Shown: piece by piece, positions 10,320 to 22,200 of the stretch
How the letters are laid out: every line of letters starts with the position of its first letter
Numbering within the stretch: the stretch's first letter is position 1
Assembly: GCA_963920525.1 (NCBI GenBank)
Contig: OY986438.1
Location: 180,088,888-180,152,887, forward strand
Length of the DNA: 64,000 nt
Reading direction: 5' to 3'
Origin: Dichetophora obliterata
Taxonomy: Eukaryota; Arthropoda; Insecta; Diptera; Sciomyzidae
Program-made: the position numbers and the translations under genes
Notes under the pieces: model-generated
Told to the model about the DNA's origin: nothing
The model's input: the letters and a program-made list of their open reading frames with translations, nothing else
Databases searched by the model: none

Positions 10320-11640
10320 TTACTCAATTTAACCAGATATCTCATAATTCTACACTGTTTCTTGCTGATATAAAATTACTACAAATGTTTTTTTTTTCTG
10401 TAGTATTACATGTTTTAGTAGTATAAGATGGTCACAGATTTCGATTCCTATGCCAATATTTAAAAAATATTGAAAATTTTAAAAATGAACATGTTTGTAT
10501 TTTAGTATTAGTACATGTTTTGACGCTATAAGGGGGTCACTGATTTCAAGTCTGATAAGAAAATATAAAAAAAAATTATTTGACTCTAGGGTGGACCCTA
10601 AAATTTTTTTTAAAATGGGCTTTCATGTCTTTGTAGTATAGGTAGAGTAGGTCGCAGATTGAGATTCTTATGCCAAAATTAAAAAAAAAACTTGTTTGAC
10701 ACAAGGGTAGACCTTAAAATTTTTGTTTTTGTTTTTTAGTATTAGCACATGTTTTGACACAAAAAGGGTCGCTGATTTCGAGTCTGATGCCAAATATAAA
10801 TGAATTTTACGCTAGGGTTGACTCTATAACTTAGAAAGCTTCAAATATTATCTTTCATATTACAAAAAAAAATTAATATTGATTTCAAAAACTTCCTTCA
10901 TTTAAATTTTTTATATTTTCACATTGGACTCGAATTAGCGACCCTCTTATACTGTCAAAACATGTCCTTATACTAAAAAAAATAATAATTCAAGGGAACA
11001 CCCTAGCGTCAAACAAATGTTTTTTAAATTTTCGCATCAGTCTCGAAATCATAAACCCTTTATACTGGTAAAACATGTACCAATACTAAAAATAAAAACA
11101 AACAATTTTAGGGTTCACCCTAGCTTCAAGCAGGTTTTTGTAAAATTTTGGCATAAGAATCGAAATCCGCGACCACCTAATACTACCAAAACATGTAAAA
11201 ATAATACTACCAAAACATGTAAAAATACTGAAAAAATAACATTTTTAGGGTCCACCCTAGCGTCAAACAAAATATTTTCGCTTCAGACTCAAAATCAGCG
11301 ACCCCTTTACACTGACAAGACATGTCCTCATACTAAAAAACAAAAAAGACATTTTTAGAGTCCACCCTAGCGTCAAAAAATTTTAAAAATTTTGGTTTAA
11401 GATTCGAAATCAGCGACCCCTTTACACTGCCAAACATGTAAAAGTACTGAACAAAATTGTTTAGGGTCTACCCTTGCGTCAGACAAATTTTATTATATAT
11501 TCACATCAGACTCAAAATCCCCCGTATACTGTCAAAAAATTTACTTATACTAAAAAAACATGTACTTATAGTATAAAAGTAACATTTATTAGGTAAACCC
11601 TCAATATAAAAATTTTTTAAAATTCGAAAATATGAATCGA
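10320..11640. repeat. Inverted tandem array, about 110-240-bp units, 'gcgaccc' core
   Basis: Left of about 10860 units read 'gggtcgctgatttcgagtc', 'aggg(t/g)gacc' and 'acatgttttgac'. Right of about 10860 the same words appear reverse-complemented ('gaaatcagcgacccc', 'ggtccaccctagcgtca', 'aaaacatgt'). There are at least five diverged units on each side. The whole is a giant imperfect palindrome. Open frames in it, such as the one at 11017, are by-products of the repeat. It shares its core motif with the array at 52870-54780. Confidence 0.8.
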
Positions 11641-11645
11641 TTACT

Positions 11646-12118
11646 CTAAGGGCCAATTTTTCAGTGTTGGTTTAAGCCCGAGTTAACAAGAGTTTAATTA
11701 ATCGTAGATTAAAGTACACAATCACTTTTTCAGTGCTTGGTTAAGTAACCAGCACTTTTGTGTTTATTTATATGGCAGCACCATTAAACGTCATTGGCCC
11801 ATTATCATAGTCAAAATAAAGTCGACTTAAAATTTAGTATAAGCATTTTTGACAGTTTTTCAATATAATATGTTGTAAAAAAGCTTGCACTAAATTAAAA
11901 GTAGACTTTATTTTGACTATGATAATGGGCCATTAAAAAAGGAGATTGAGTTTTTCCTTTAAAAACAACAAATTTATTAAACAGAGAGAATACCGAAACC
12001 GTCCTCAGCATTTACAGCTTTGCTCAGTGTGAATTTATTTTTTTTGTATAAATGATGTAAACAAATCATTTGTCAAAATTGAACGATAGGCTAACAAAAG
12101 TTTAACCAGCGCTATCTT
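11646..12118. mobile_element. Possible PIF/Harbinger-like remnant
   Basis: The left end reads TAA|GGGCCAATTTTTCAGTG followed by TTGGTTTAAGC. The same terminal block, reverse-complemented, ends the Myb/SANT-bearing element at 38803. The right boundary is a guess based on 'gtttaaccagcgctatctta'. A 138-bp MITE sits inside it. Confidence 0.35.
11795..11932. mobile_element. Short MITE with about 40-bp terminal inverted repeats
   Basis: TGGCCCATTATCATAGTCAA at the left and its exact inverse at the right, both continuing into 'aataaagtc(g/t)actt'. Only about 55 bases separate the arms. No unambiguous target duplication. Confidence 0.8.
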
Positions 12119-12523
12119 AGTATGCGATGTTTTTTCCTGAATGTGTTGCTACTCTATACGAAATTAAATTTTATTCAATTATATATAATTTTTCTGTACA
12201 TTAAATTCAATTGCAAAGTTTTCTCACTTAAATTTGCTTCGTTCTTTCTATTGGCGTTTTCTTTTCTCGAAAAATTCTGCATTTTTTCTGCCCTCTTTGA
12301 GAATTCTGCATTTTTCCGTTCTTTTTTCGAAAAAAATTCTGACCTTTAAAATGGAATCGTGTTCTTTTCTCGAAAATGTTGACCTCTGTAGTAAAATGTA
12401 GTAAAATGTAAAATGTAGTAAAAATTCAAAATTTTTGCGCTCTCAAGATCGACGGTTTTAAAATTCTGCCCTCAAATGCTACCAACTGAATGAACAAAAA
12501 AGTGACATGCTAGGAAAACATTA

Positions 12524-12946
12524 AGGGTTTTCATGCAAAGTGGCAGGCTTCTAATTTGGGCAATTAGTTATTTTTATCAGACAGGTTGTATGAACAGCCC
12601 TTAAAGTCGATTGTGCATTTGCAGCATATAAGTCAGCTGTGCGATCTGCCAGCGATGCGTTCCATTTAAACAGGGACGCTTTGCGGATTGTTTGCTTGTT
12701 TTCTGAAATTTTTAGAATTAAATCTTTATTAGTTTTGCTCAAATTATAACTTTTCCTTCAAAAAAGAAAACAGCTGATTGATCATATAAGTTTGCCACCT
12801 CGTTTGCTCACCTAAATCGAAGAGCAAATTTATCTGGTTTGTGCAAAAGCTTTTTCATACGAATTTTGACAGTTCATTTATAAGGCTGATAAACTTATAA
12901 GGTTTATACCATTTATAAGGGTATTGCCCATTTGCATGAAAACCCT
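12524..12946. mobile_element. MITE, AGGGTTTTCATGCAAA termini, TA flanks
   Basis: Left AGGGTTTTCATGCAAAGTGG and inverted right AGGGTTTTCATGCAAATGGG are flanked by TA on each side (12522-12523, 12947-12948). The termini resemble those of the element at 44460-44860 (AGGGTTCTCATC). A 63-codon minus-strand frame inside has no recognisable domain. Confidence 0.75.
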
Positions 12947-12958
12947 TATTAAGAATAA

Positions 12959-13369
12959 ATGGTATTCCCTTAACGCTTCTTAAACTGCTTAAACCTCTTA
13001 AGCTGCTTAGCTTTAAGCAATTGGGGAATTTTTAGCGAATTTTGAATGGGACATTTTTACAAGGTTTAAGCTACAATGCGTAAATTATGTAAACGTGTTT
13101 GCTTAAACTATCAGCTGTCAAACTTGAAACGATTCTATTATATGCTCAATTAATAACTGCTGAAATGCAGATTGTTTTAAATATTTCATTAATTTTTTTC
13201 TTTTCACTTTGCTTAGGCATCATAAATGTTTGAATTTTATATTGTTTAATTTATAACATCAGCTGTTATTGACATATCACAGAATGACAAAGAGTGCATT
13301 CCCTTAACAAAAGCTCTGAAGTTTACATATTTACGAAATGGGAAATATAAATTTTTAAGGGAATACCAT
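12959..13369. mobile_element. MITE with ATGGTATTCCCTTAA termini
   Basis: Left ATGGTATTCCCTTAACG and inverted right ATGGTATTCCCTTAAAA. It begins only 10 bases after the preceding MITE. The interior has the 'taagc..gcttaa' short inverted words common to several elements here. No coding sequence. Confidence 0.65.
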
Positions 13370-13976
13370 TATAGACATTTCATTAAAGTTTAGGCTTTAT
13401 CACGGATGAAAAAATAAATATATAAGTAAACAACAGTGTAGCTAACACAACATCATTGAAAAAAATTATGCATTTCTTCTGATATTTTCCTCGACTAATA
13501 ACAGGTCAACATTTTTTGAGTCCAGGTTAAAATTTAAAAAATTCTGCTGTTTCAGAGGGCAGTATTTTTTGCCGAGATAAGAAAATGCCATTAGAGAGCG
13601 CTAACAAAATATTACCATTTGCCTTGTTCACACTCATCAAATCGTTAGTCATATCCAATAGAAAAACGTGGGAATTCCATGGAAATTTCACGTTGTTCTA
13701 TTGTATTTGACAAAAGATTTCATGAGCGGTTCGAAGTGTGAGCACTACTATTCAACGAATTTTTACACAACAGTTGCCAATTGTTGTCTGCGCTGAATGC
13801 GGCCATTGGTTGCAGATTTTGTTTGAGCTGTCAATTTCGTTTTGACAGTTTCGTCCACCGCCTTAACACTACCTTGACTAGTTTTGAGATGCTTTCTTCC
13901 ATAATTTCGCGCCAGTTTGCCAAAAAAGTAAAAGCTTTGCTGTTTGCATTATTAATATTATTATTATTTTTATAGT
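13370..13976 (+). promoter_or_regulatory. Upstream region of the Rsf-1-like locus
   Basis: Unique-looking sequence with no element termini over most of its length. A local inverted pair ('tccaatagaaaaacgtg' with its complement about 40 bases on) lies at 13650-13710. A short frame at 13781-13975 ends just before the ATG at 13977. No TATA box or initiator can be assigned with confidence. Confidence 0.3.
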
Positions 13977-14193
13977 ATGTCTGTTCAAAGTCGATTTGAA
14001 AAAACAAAAGCAGAAGTCATGAACTCATTGACACTCAGATCAACTACCTCAAAAGCCTCGTATCTTGAGTTGCTGCGCGAACCTGATTTCGCCGATATTT
14101 GTGGCTTTATTCAAACTTTTGCGGTGCCGCTGCGTCTCAATGATGTGCCAAATTTCCACAACTTACTGGATTATCTTTGCAACACCGAAACTT
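13977..14193 (+). CDS. Rsf-1-like exon 1 (DDT N-terminal half)
   Basis: ATG at 13977 opens 72 codons plus one base and ends before GTAAGT at 14194. Residues about 36-70 form the first helices of the DDT-like domain. The frame is open well past the donor to 14246, so the donor is chosen on its consensus quality and on matching the family. Confidence 0.65.
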
Positions 14194-14394
14194 GTAAGTT
14201 TAAGAGCCAAATTGTTCACTTCTGGATATCTGTAACCAGCTGGTAAAGTACTTGATTTATTGTAATTTAAAACCGTGATCAACAGTCGAATTCGACCGGT
14301 TAAAGATAACCAAAGATGACCATTTTGGCTCCAAGTTTGTTATGATTGTCAATAAAGTAGTTTTTGTAACAAAATGTTTTATTCTTCAATGCAG

Positions 14395-14586
14395 TTCCTA
14401 CAGAGCTCCAACAATTCATAAAGCAATTGTTGGAAAAAAAACAATAATAAGCGAGGTTTGGACAATAACAAGATTTTGAGGCGTTTAATTAGGTTCTGTG
14501 CGAAATACTCTGAAGAGGATGCTGCGATCATTGAAAACATTGGATTCCATGCATTGAGTGTACGGAAAAAATTACGCGTTCTCAAG
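14395..14586 (+). CDS. Rsf-1-like exon 2, with frame break in A8 run
   Basis: The acceptor ttcttcaatgcag precedes 14395. The first part continues exon 1 as PTELQQFIKQLLEK. After the A8 run the matching frame shifts by one and reads NNNKRGLDNNKILRRLIRF up to KLRVLK before GTTTGT at 14587. Removing one A would restore a single frame with no stop, which is why a homopolymer base-call error is as likely as a mutation. Confidence 0.6.
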
Positions 14587-15183
14587 GTTTGTGTATTTAA
14601 CACATTTGTGATTTCTGCAGCTAGGTACATGGTCGGGATTTGTTAGAATTGCCTATATTTGGCCCCGTTGCCAAAACCATGAGAAATTTTGAATTACAGA
14701 AATATATTTAACAAACTCAATTTTTCCTGAATTCCGTTTGACAAATCTATTCTCATTATAAAACAATAGAAAGAATTTTAAGCTCTTATCATAAGATTCA
14801 ATGGGGAAGATTACGGTTTCCGTGCCGCTAAAATTTGCAAATGCAATTTTGTAGTATTCATTGATTGTAGTATTCATTGAAAATAAGATTCACCGAAGGA
14901 ATTATCGCTATATTGTTTAGTTATCGAGTAATCGGTTTTTTTAAAAAATGTCCGTTTTATGAAGCTGAACTGATCTGAATGATTCGGGTACCATTCGATA
15001 AAATGGATATATCTTTAAGATATAAGATAAAACAATTATTTTTTTTTCCAATTAGGGAAGCTTCGACGGTTTAAGTGTATATTATAATTTTTGTTTGCAT
15101 AAAAGAGACTTCCCGTGGTACAGGTGAAGCAGGCCCACGCCTTTAGCGCCAAATTTTTAGGGGCGCCAAAATGACACAAATCT

Positions 15184-15734
15184 GTGTATATCATATGGAG
15201 CCCTATTTATGATATCCATATCTTACGGCTTGAACGTGTCCAAAAGTCTTTCATTCGGTTTGCACTCAGAACTTTACACTTCCAGGATCCTATTCCCTCA
15301 TATAAGGCGCGATGTTTACTTATTCATTTAAAGCCTCTTCAAAGTCGACGAACAATTTCATCACCATTATTTATCTATGATCTGGTATCGGGTAACATTG
15401 ATTGTCTTGCATTGTTGGAATTAATTAATTTCAATGTTCCATCTAGATCGTTGCGAAGATTAGATATTTTTTATTTAGAAACTTGTAGAACATATTATGC
15501 TATAAACTCACCTGTATATAGAGCTTTATCGAATTTTAATGCTTTGTCGGCTCATTGTAATGTTGATTTTTTTTGTGTCTAAATTCGAAATTAAAAGTTT
15601 ATTAAATAGTTTTTTTAATGTATTGCTTTTCCTTCTTATATTTTTACTATTTTTATATTATATTATTATTACTGCATAGTCTGTAAGAACTTCATTGTTC
15701 ATTGACTGAAATAAATAAATAAATAAATAAATAT
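15184..15734 (+). mobile_element. 5'-truncated LINE 3' end with (AAAT)n tail
   Basis: An open frame (15184-15582) reads LRLERVQKSFIRFALR and RRLDIFYLETCR, the conserved C-terminus of Jockey/CR1-type ORF2 proteins, followed by a short 3' UTR and (AAAT)n at about 15710-15734. 5' truncation and a simple-repeat tail are typical of target-primed reverse transcription. It lies in intron 2 of the Rsf-1-like locus on the same strand. Confidence 0.85.
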
Positions 15735-17637
15735 ATCCCTTAAAATTCTTTTAACATTCCCAGGTAGCGTATCCAGTGGAGAAAATTTTTTTCTATGACC
15801 GAAAACTTGTCTATGATCGAAAAACTCTCTAAACCGTTGTTATTCATTGTCTCATTTGTCAAATATAAGTAAAAATTTAGATAAAAATAATATTTTAACG
15901 GATTTTGCTTGTGCAAGATTCAGCAGACAAATTTAGATTATTGTAAAATGTTTTACATGTTTTTTCTAATAAAGTTTTATTATTACATATTTAATTTTAT
16001 AATTACTTTCTTCTTTTGAATAACCACAAAAATCATTAACTTTGTATAAATAATATTTTGAAATATTCAAATATATTTTTGTGTCTGAAAAAATACTTTA
16101 TTTTTATTTTTAATAAATATTTCACATTTTTGTAAAAAATTAATCTTTCTATATAATCTTATGCAAATACATGTTTTTTCCGGACATTAAAAATGGAAAT
16201 GGTTATGTTATCTTTACGAATAATGAAATTTCCTTTAAAATGACATTCAATTGTAAATGCATTTTTTTTGCATATTTTGCAATAAGAGCATGGTTTTGCA
16301 TATTTTACAAAATGCTTATTTTTGCATATTTATTGCGCATATTTTTGTATATTTGACAATAAATACATGTGGTTTTTGCATATTTTTGCTTTTTTGATTT
16401 GCAACCATGTAAACTTTGTGCGGCCAAATTTTGGGAGAAGATAACTTATACATAATTATATAGTTATAATTATAATTATTACTTATGTTGACTTTATATG
16501 ATTTAAATACAAATTCTAAATGTTTGATAGTTTAAATCATACTTGATTTTAAATACTTTTATACTCACTTAATAATTTTGTTGTTTTTGATAAATTAATT
16601 TTATATGTATTTTAAAATTAATTTTTTTTTTATTTTTTGTTAAATTACATTTTAATATCTCATTTTAAGCCGATGATAAAATATTAGAAAAATATTTTTA
16701 ATTGCATATCTTACCTGTTTCTAGCACATATTTTAGAGTTTTAAGTGCATTTGATATGCGCATATTTTCACGTTTTTAGTGCATGAGATTCCTAGCCCTA
16801 ATAATAAGCAAATAAAACAATATGAACAACAGTGTGCAAATCAATAGGGGCGCCAAAATAATAGTTTTCCTGTTCAAACAAAATGCCACGGGACGCCCCT
16901 GATTACCTCTAAAAGTTCCGTTATTAAGGGGAAACAAAACCATCATATATTAAAAGCTGAAACAATGACCTTTCGATTGGTAACAATATGTTAAATTTGC
17001 TTTCTTCATTTTTGCTGTATTTTTAATTTCTGTATATATACTAGGTTGAACAATACAATGATATGGTTTTTTGTTTTTTACTATTTGTTCGTTTTGAGAA
17101 TGCAGTTTTGATGCATTTATGGTCCAAATAAGATATATCGATTACTTATCTAGTTAGCGACTTTTTATTTTTTCCAAACGTTCATTTCATCATAAAATTA
17201 AATTTATTCCTTGAGAAATGATTTTCCCTTGTATGGAATATTTTTATCATTATTTTATAAAAGGTAAAAGCAATTTTTATAGTGTTTTTTTACTATAAAA
17301 TGATTTGGAATATTTTTATTACTGTTCCGTACAATGGAAAATCAATTTTTGTGTGGTGTTTTTTACTATAAAATGATTTGCCTTTGTAAAGAATGTTGTA
17401 ACCAAGTTTATTGTGGGATTATGTTATCTCTTTTTGGCTTGTCAAAACTGGCTATAATCCAAAAAATTTGATAATTACCAAAATACGAATGGAAGAAGAT
17501 CTTTTATGAGCAGAACCTTTTATGATTCTTAACAGAAAAATTAGAACAGATATCCTAAAATATACTCAAATAGCCGAACACTTCGTTAACGTTTTTTTAT
17601 TGCCTGCCAATTTTGATTTGTTTTTTTGTATTTGCAG

Positions 17638-17952
17638 GAACTGTTTGAAAATTTGTTGATAAAAAACCATGCATTAATCAAATATATAGAAACACAATCG
17701 CCATCTCAGCTGCGTTCTCAGCTCCTCGGAAGAGATCGCTATCGTAACAATTATTGGCTGCGAATGAATATACTCGGTAAATGGACCATCTATAGATGTG
17801 CAGGGGACATTCACCACTCTGTGCCGCTTGCCCATACACGCGAGCAAATTTTGGAAGTGATCGCAAGGTTATCTCACCAAGTCAATACTAAGAGGTTTAC
17901 AGATGAACAACAGTTGGTTATATTTTTAACAGCTTTATCTGAAACACTTTAA
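17638..17952 (+). CDS. Rsf-1-like exon 3 (WHIM region) and stop
   Basis: The acceptor tttgtatttgcag ends at 17637. 104 codons follow: ELFENLLIKNHALIKY, then LRSQLLGRDRYRNNYWL, a WTIYR strand, and REQILEVIARL as the closing helix, with TAA at 17950-17952. The order and spacing match the WHIM-type segment after the DDT domain in Rsf-1. The frame agrees with the end of exon 2. Confidence 0.75.
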   Translation, partial: ELFENLLIKNHALIKYIETQSPSQLRSQLLGRDRYRNNYWLRMNILGKWTIYRCAGDIHHSVPLAHTREQILEVIARLSHQVNTKRFTDEQQLVIFLTALSETL

Positions 17953-19018
17953 TTCGTTTTTTTACTACTACAATACGTTACTACTGTAAAACTGTTAAAC
18001 TTTTAATTCTGTTTTCACACGGTGTACTTTTATCCGGTTCTTTAAAACTTCATATCTCCGCGGTTTTACTTTTTATACGCGTTGATTTCTTTAATTTTTA
18101 TTTATATCATACTTTATTTTTGATGTTTTAACTGTATCAATGAAATAATTGTTTTTTTATGTAAATGTTCTTATTTGCTTATGATCTAAGAATTTTTATA
18201 AATAAATGTGTACCTACATATCGCTCATTTACTTGAACTGTTCTTTATATCATGCTTCACATTGTTCAAGAATTTTATACAACTATTTTGAGTACTCTTC
18301 GCGGGAGAAGAGAATATGCCTCTCTCTTTTTATACAAAGAGCGAGTCAATTGAAAACTTTAAACCATTTTTATGACGGTCTTCAAGTAAATGCGCGCGAT
18401 ATGTATACATTTAAATAGTAAAATATGCAAACGAAAAATGTTTCATGTGTATATGGCACCACTGAGACAATTCAATGAAATGTTTTTTTTTGCGCGGATA
18501 TCACCTGTAAAAAAATTTTAAATAAAAAAAAGTTATTTTGTATGAAACGATGGTTGTGTCCTAGTATACCGCGTAAAAATACAATCAAGTGTAAAGCATT
18601 TTTTTATATACGCTACCGCTTTGGAAAAGCAGTACAATCATCAGTATTTTCGCCTTATTTCCGTTCTTTGTTATTTGAGGCTATAAAATTAAAGTCTGTA
18701 TTGATATCAAAATATGTTTTAAATATCAATTGATTTTGTTCTAGTAAAGTCAACATTTAATTTTAATCTTTGTAATATACATAAATACATTCATTGCCAT
18801 ACATCTATAATAATTATAACGTAACTTTTAAACAACTGCTAAATACTCAGTTAATTTATTATAAATCTTGGCTACATTAACCTACGTTATAGTATATTAA
18901 CTTTAAATAAATTTTCTTTTATCACAATTGAACTAAACTCTACTATGTATATGATTTTTGTTATTATATATAATAATATTTATGTTAATGCACATTGCTT
19001 AATTTTAAGACATCGCCT
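17953..19018. other. AT-rich spacer between the two convergent genes
   Basis: It contains the presumed 3' UTRs of both loci. No further coding similarity seen; the open frames at 18206 and 18542 have no recognisable domain. Confidence 0.5.
18201..18206 (+). terminator. Candidate poly(A) signal AATAAA for the Rsf-1-like locus
   Basis: AATAAA about 250 bases after the stop codon, followed by GT-rich sequence (aatgtgtacc). Other A-rich variants occur in the region, so this is only the best match. Confidence 0.4.
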
Positions 19019-19024
19019 TTTATT
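19019..19024 (-). terminator. Candidate poly(A) signal AATAAA for Exn
   Basis: TTTATT on the plus strand reads AATAAA on the minus strand, 107 bases beyond the Exn stop codon at 19131-19133. Alternatives further downstream exist. Confidence 0.45.
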
Positions 19025-19130
19025 TCTAATCCGAACTTTCTGACTTGAATTTTTGTTTTAGTTCTTGTTTTAATTTTTGTTTTAGTTTTCACATAAGCAT
19101 TATGACTATGAATAAGAATTAATTAAAATA

Positions 19131-19294
19131 TTATTTGCGTTTTTGCGTTTCCAAATAGCTAGCCGTAAATGTAAGCAGTCGATAGCGTTGTTTCAAGTTG
19201 CGCGCGCGCACATGCGCTGAGTTGACTTCTTCGGTATGGTTTCCAGGGAACCAGCCGACGGCACCATCACGTATACGTTCACCTTGATACCAGC
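19131..19294 (-). CDS. Exn: Exn last coding exon (SH3 end)
   Basis: The acceptor ctacag precedes 19294. It encodes WYQGERIRDGAVGWFPGN, completing the SH3 domain, then a basic tail ending ETQKRK and TAA. The exon is too short to stand out as an open frame but joins exactly in phase (a 73-base intron). Confidence 0.9.
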
Positions 19295-22200
19295 CTGTAG
19301 TTTGATGTTTAAAAAAATGATTAAATTATGAGATTAAGACATGAAATTAGGAATTAAAAAGTACTACCGTCTAGCAGTTTGCGCGTCACATTGATGACAT
19401 CGCCAATTTCCAAGCTGAGTGCATCGGGCTCATTTGTCTCGTAAGCATGTGTTGTCACCACCTGCGGGCAATCCCACTGTTCATAAAGCTTTTCACCAGG
19501 TGTTTCGGCCTCAGGCGGACGCATAGCTGCTAGCCAGCGCTCTTGTTCCGACACGGAAGGACAAGAAAGCACCTGAAAAAATTAATAAAAAATATAAATA
19601 CCAATATGTGGGTAGAAAAAAATTCGTGCTAAAACAAGACAAAAACGATATTGAATCTGTGATTTTTAATGGAGTGGAATATTGAAATGAGATATGCAAG
19701 TACCAAACAAGTTTAATGAATACTTCATTATTAGTGTAGCAAGCATAAAAGACTATAGAATATGTGCCCATACGTAAACTATTTAGACAGCATCTCCTGC
19801 AAATTTAAGTTTCGCGAAATAAACATCAGTGAGCTAAAAATCATGTGTCAAACCTTAAAGAATAAATATGAATTTAAAAGAATATTAAGTCCGATAAGTT
19901 CATTACAAACATTAGAAAACAGTTAGATAAGGTGGTAAAAAATCAACCAGAAAAGTATATGGAGAAAAAAAAATTATGTATAGAAAACAAATCTGGGTTC
20001 AGAAAAAAGTACTCTGGTGAAATGGCTATTAAATAAGTATGCAGTGAGTGATTGGAAAAATATAGAAAATAAAACAAAGATAATGACAAGTTTTATCGAC
20101 TTTAAACAAGCGTTTGAAGCTATAGATCATGATATAATAATTGAGAAATTATACATGTGCTGAATACAAAGTACAGAACTAAATTAGTTTAAAACATATC
20201 TTGTACAAAAAACACAGCAAACAAAAGTAAACAATACCGTGTCTAATTCAGTAAGTGTAGAAATTTGAGAACCACAAGGCTCAATCCTAAGTGCTTTACT
20301 CTTTTTTATTTACATTTATGATATGAGTAAAGTTATAAAAAATAGTAAAATTATTTACTCGGATGATACGTTGACATATACCAAAGGAGCAAACCCGGGA
20401 GAGTGTAAAATAAAGCTAATGGAAGATATTAAACAGATAACCCATTGGTGAAAAATTAAAAAAGACAAAGTTAATGGAGATAAATATGAATGGTGAGAAG
20501 AGTTTGGAAAAAAATGGTGAAATAATTGATAAAAGTAGGCACGATTAACAGCCCTATTCTGGCAAATTAACAAATTGTTAACCAGTATTTTGAATATTTC
20601 TATGTGTTTGTTGTTTTCAATACAAAATTTAAAGCTCAAACAACAAAATTTGTTAATGAAATTGTCAATAACTGAAAAGCAGTTGACAATTTTTATCAAA
20701 TTTTTTTATTTTTGAGCTTCAAATTTTGTTTTGAAATAAAAAAATTACAACAAACACATAGAAATATTCAAAATACTGGTTAACAATTTGTTAATTTGCC
20801 AGAATAGGGCTGTAAATATCTCGGAAAAGCTTAAAACATTAAATTCAACAATCACATTGAATACATTTGTAAAAAAATTGGAAAGAAAATTGGTTTCTTT
20901 AAAAAAGTTCGTCAGAAAGTTCCAATACTAACTACTAGCTATAAAAATTGTAGACGACATAAGAATATCTTATGACAATAATCTTGTAACCCTTCTTTGC
21001 CTTACTGATTTCTCCAAAGCTTTTGACTCTGTCAACCACAATCTGCTTTACGCTTAAAAATTTAGTGACAGTGCGGTAAAACTATTCAGCCCAATCATGT
21101 AACATTTTCTTCCGGGAATTGTAAAAGGGAGTTTCCGGTTTTAAGATAGCAAATAAAGACATCTCATTGTTTTATTTTACACTAATGAATATGGGCGGTT
21201 GATAAACAAAATTTCATCAAAAATTTCCAAAAAGTTTTTAAACTTTATCCTAAAAACGGAAACTCCCTTTCACAACTCCCGGGAGAAAATGTTTCATGAT
21301 TATTTAATTACCAGAGGCAAGGAAGTAGCGCGTCAAAGTTGGAAACAATTTCTCTTCCCTGCAAACAGTTTCAGTCGGTGTTCCTTAAGGGTCTATCCTG
21401 GGTCACCTTTTTTCTCTATATTTTTTAATGACATTTTCACTGTTTGTAAATATGAAAGAGTTCACGCTTATGCTGATGATATTCAGCTTTTCCTCTCTAG
21501 AATGGACTTTTAGAAGATTTAGGATTTAGACTTAACTGGGATTTGTCACTACTGAATAAATTGGCTGCCACCAATTTCCTTTTTTTAAACCCTTTGAAAT
21601 CTAAGGTGCTTCCAATTGCGAGGTCTAATTCTTGCTTTGTCGATACTCCGCCTTTGTTTATAGGACCAGTAGTGGACTTCCCAAACGACAATTTTCAATA
21701 TCGTTAGTTAGCGAAAATTGTCATTTTCTATGAAAGTGGCACGCACAATGACCGATAACGACAAATATTATTATCGTTAAATTTTTGGGAATTCCACTAC
21801 TGAACAATTGGAGTTTATAAATAAAGTAAAAACCTTGGCGATCACATAAACTACACTTTAGATGAAATTTGCTTTTCTTACATGATTTTTGCTTTTCTGA
21901 AATTTGCTTTTCTTACGGAACTTTGCTTTTCTTACGCGATTCTTCTGATTTTACCCCCCTTGAAACTCAGCGAAGGCTAGTCGTACAACTAATTATGCCA
22001 CAAATTACCTTTGCACACGTTGTGTATGGACTCTCAGTCCTTTCATAAGTTTCTTGTGACATTTAACAATGCTGTTAGGTATGTTATTAACTAAATGGTT
22101 TGATCATATTTCTGTACGAAGTAAGGATAGCACTTCTCGAAGCTTCTAAGTGGCGAAGCTGACCAATCCGCCAATAGAGATGATATACCGGAAACCCAAA

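Larger units (their letters stand above)
13977..17952 (+). pseudogene. Truncated Rsf-1-like (DDT/WHIM region) gene, frame-disrupted
   Basis: Three exons, 13977-14193, 14395-14586 and 17638-17952, join at GTAAGT...CAG and GTTTGT...CAG sites. Exon 1 carries 'EPDFADICGFIQTF', exon 2 'RRLIRFCAKYSEEDAAIIE', exon 3 'LRSQLLGRDRYRNNYWL' and 'WTIYR'. In that order these match the N-terminal DDT and WHIM blocks of remodeling and spacing factor 1, the histone-binding partner of ISWI; 'LGRDR...YW' is the hallmark. The product would be about 240 residues, whereas Rsf-1 proteins exceed a thousand and continue into acidic regions and a PHD finger. None of that follows before the TAA at 17950. In exon 2 an A8 run (14434-14441) puts the two halves out of frame by one base, giving a stop at 14445. 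It could be a real duplicate with a base-call error, or a pseudogene. Intron 2 holds a LINE tail. Confidence 0.7.

Noticed and set aside
11017..11358. 113-codon frame with repeated KTCKN/KTCPH peptides
   Set aside because: A direct translation of the inverted tandem array units, not a protein-coding gene.
10320..11640. Possibility of a CRISPR-like repeat-spacer array
   Set aside because: Units are long, diverged and inverted across a centre, in a eukaryotic context; no regular short repeats with unique spacers.
15159..16862. 'aggggcgccaaaat' occurring twice in direct orientation around the LINE tail, as a possible target duplication
   Set aside because: The LINE's (AAAT)n tail ends at 15734, more than 1 kb before the second copy, so the pair cannot be this LINE's duplication.
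16846..16901. hAT-like right end 'ccacgggacgcccctg'
   Set aside because: No matching left end or 8-bp duplication could be located, so the element could not be delimited.
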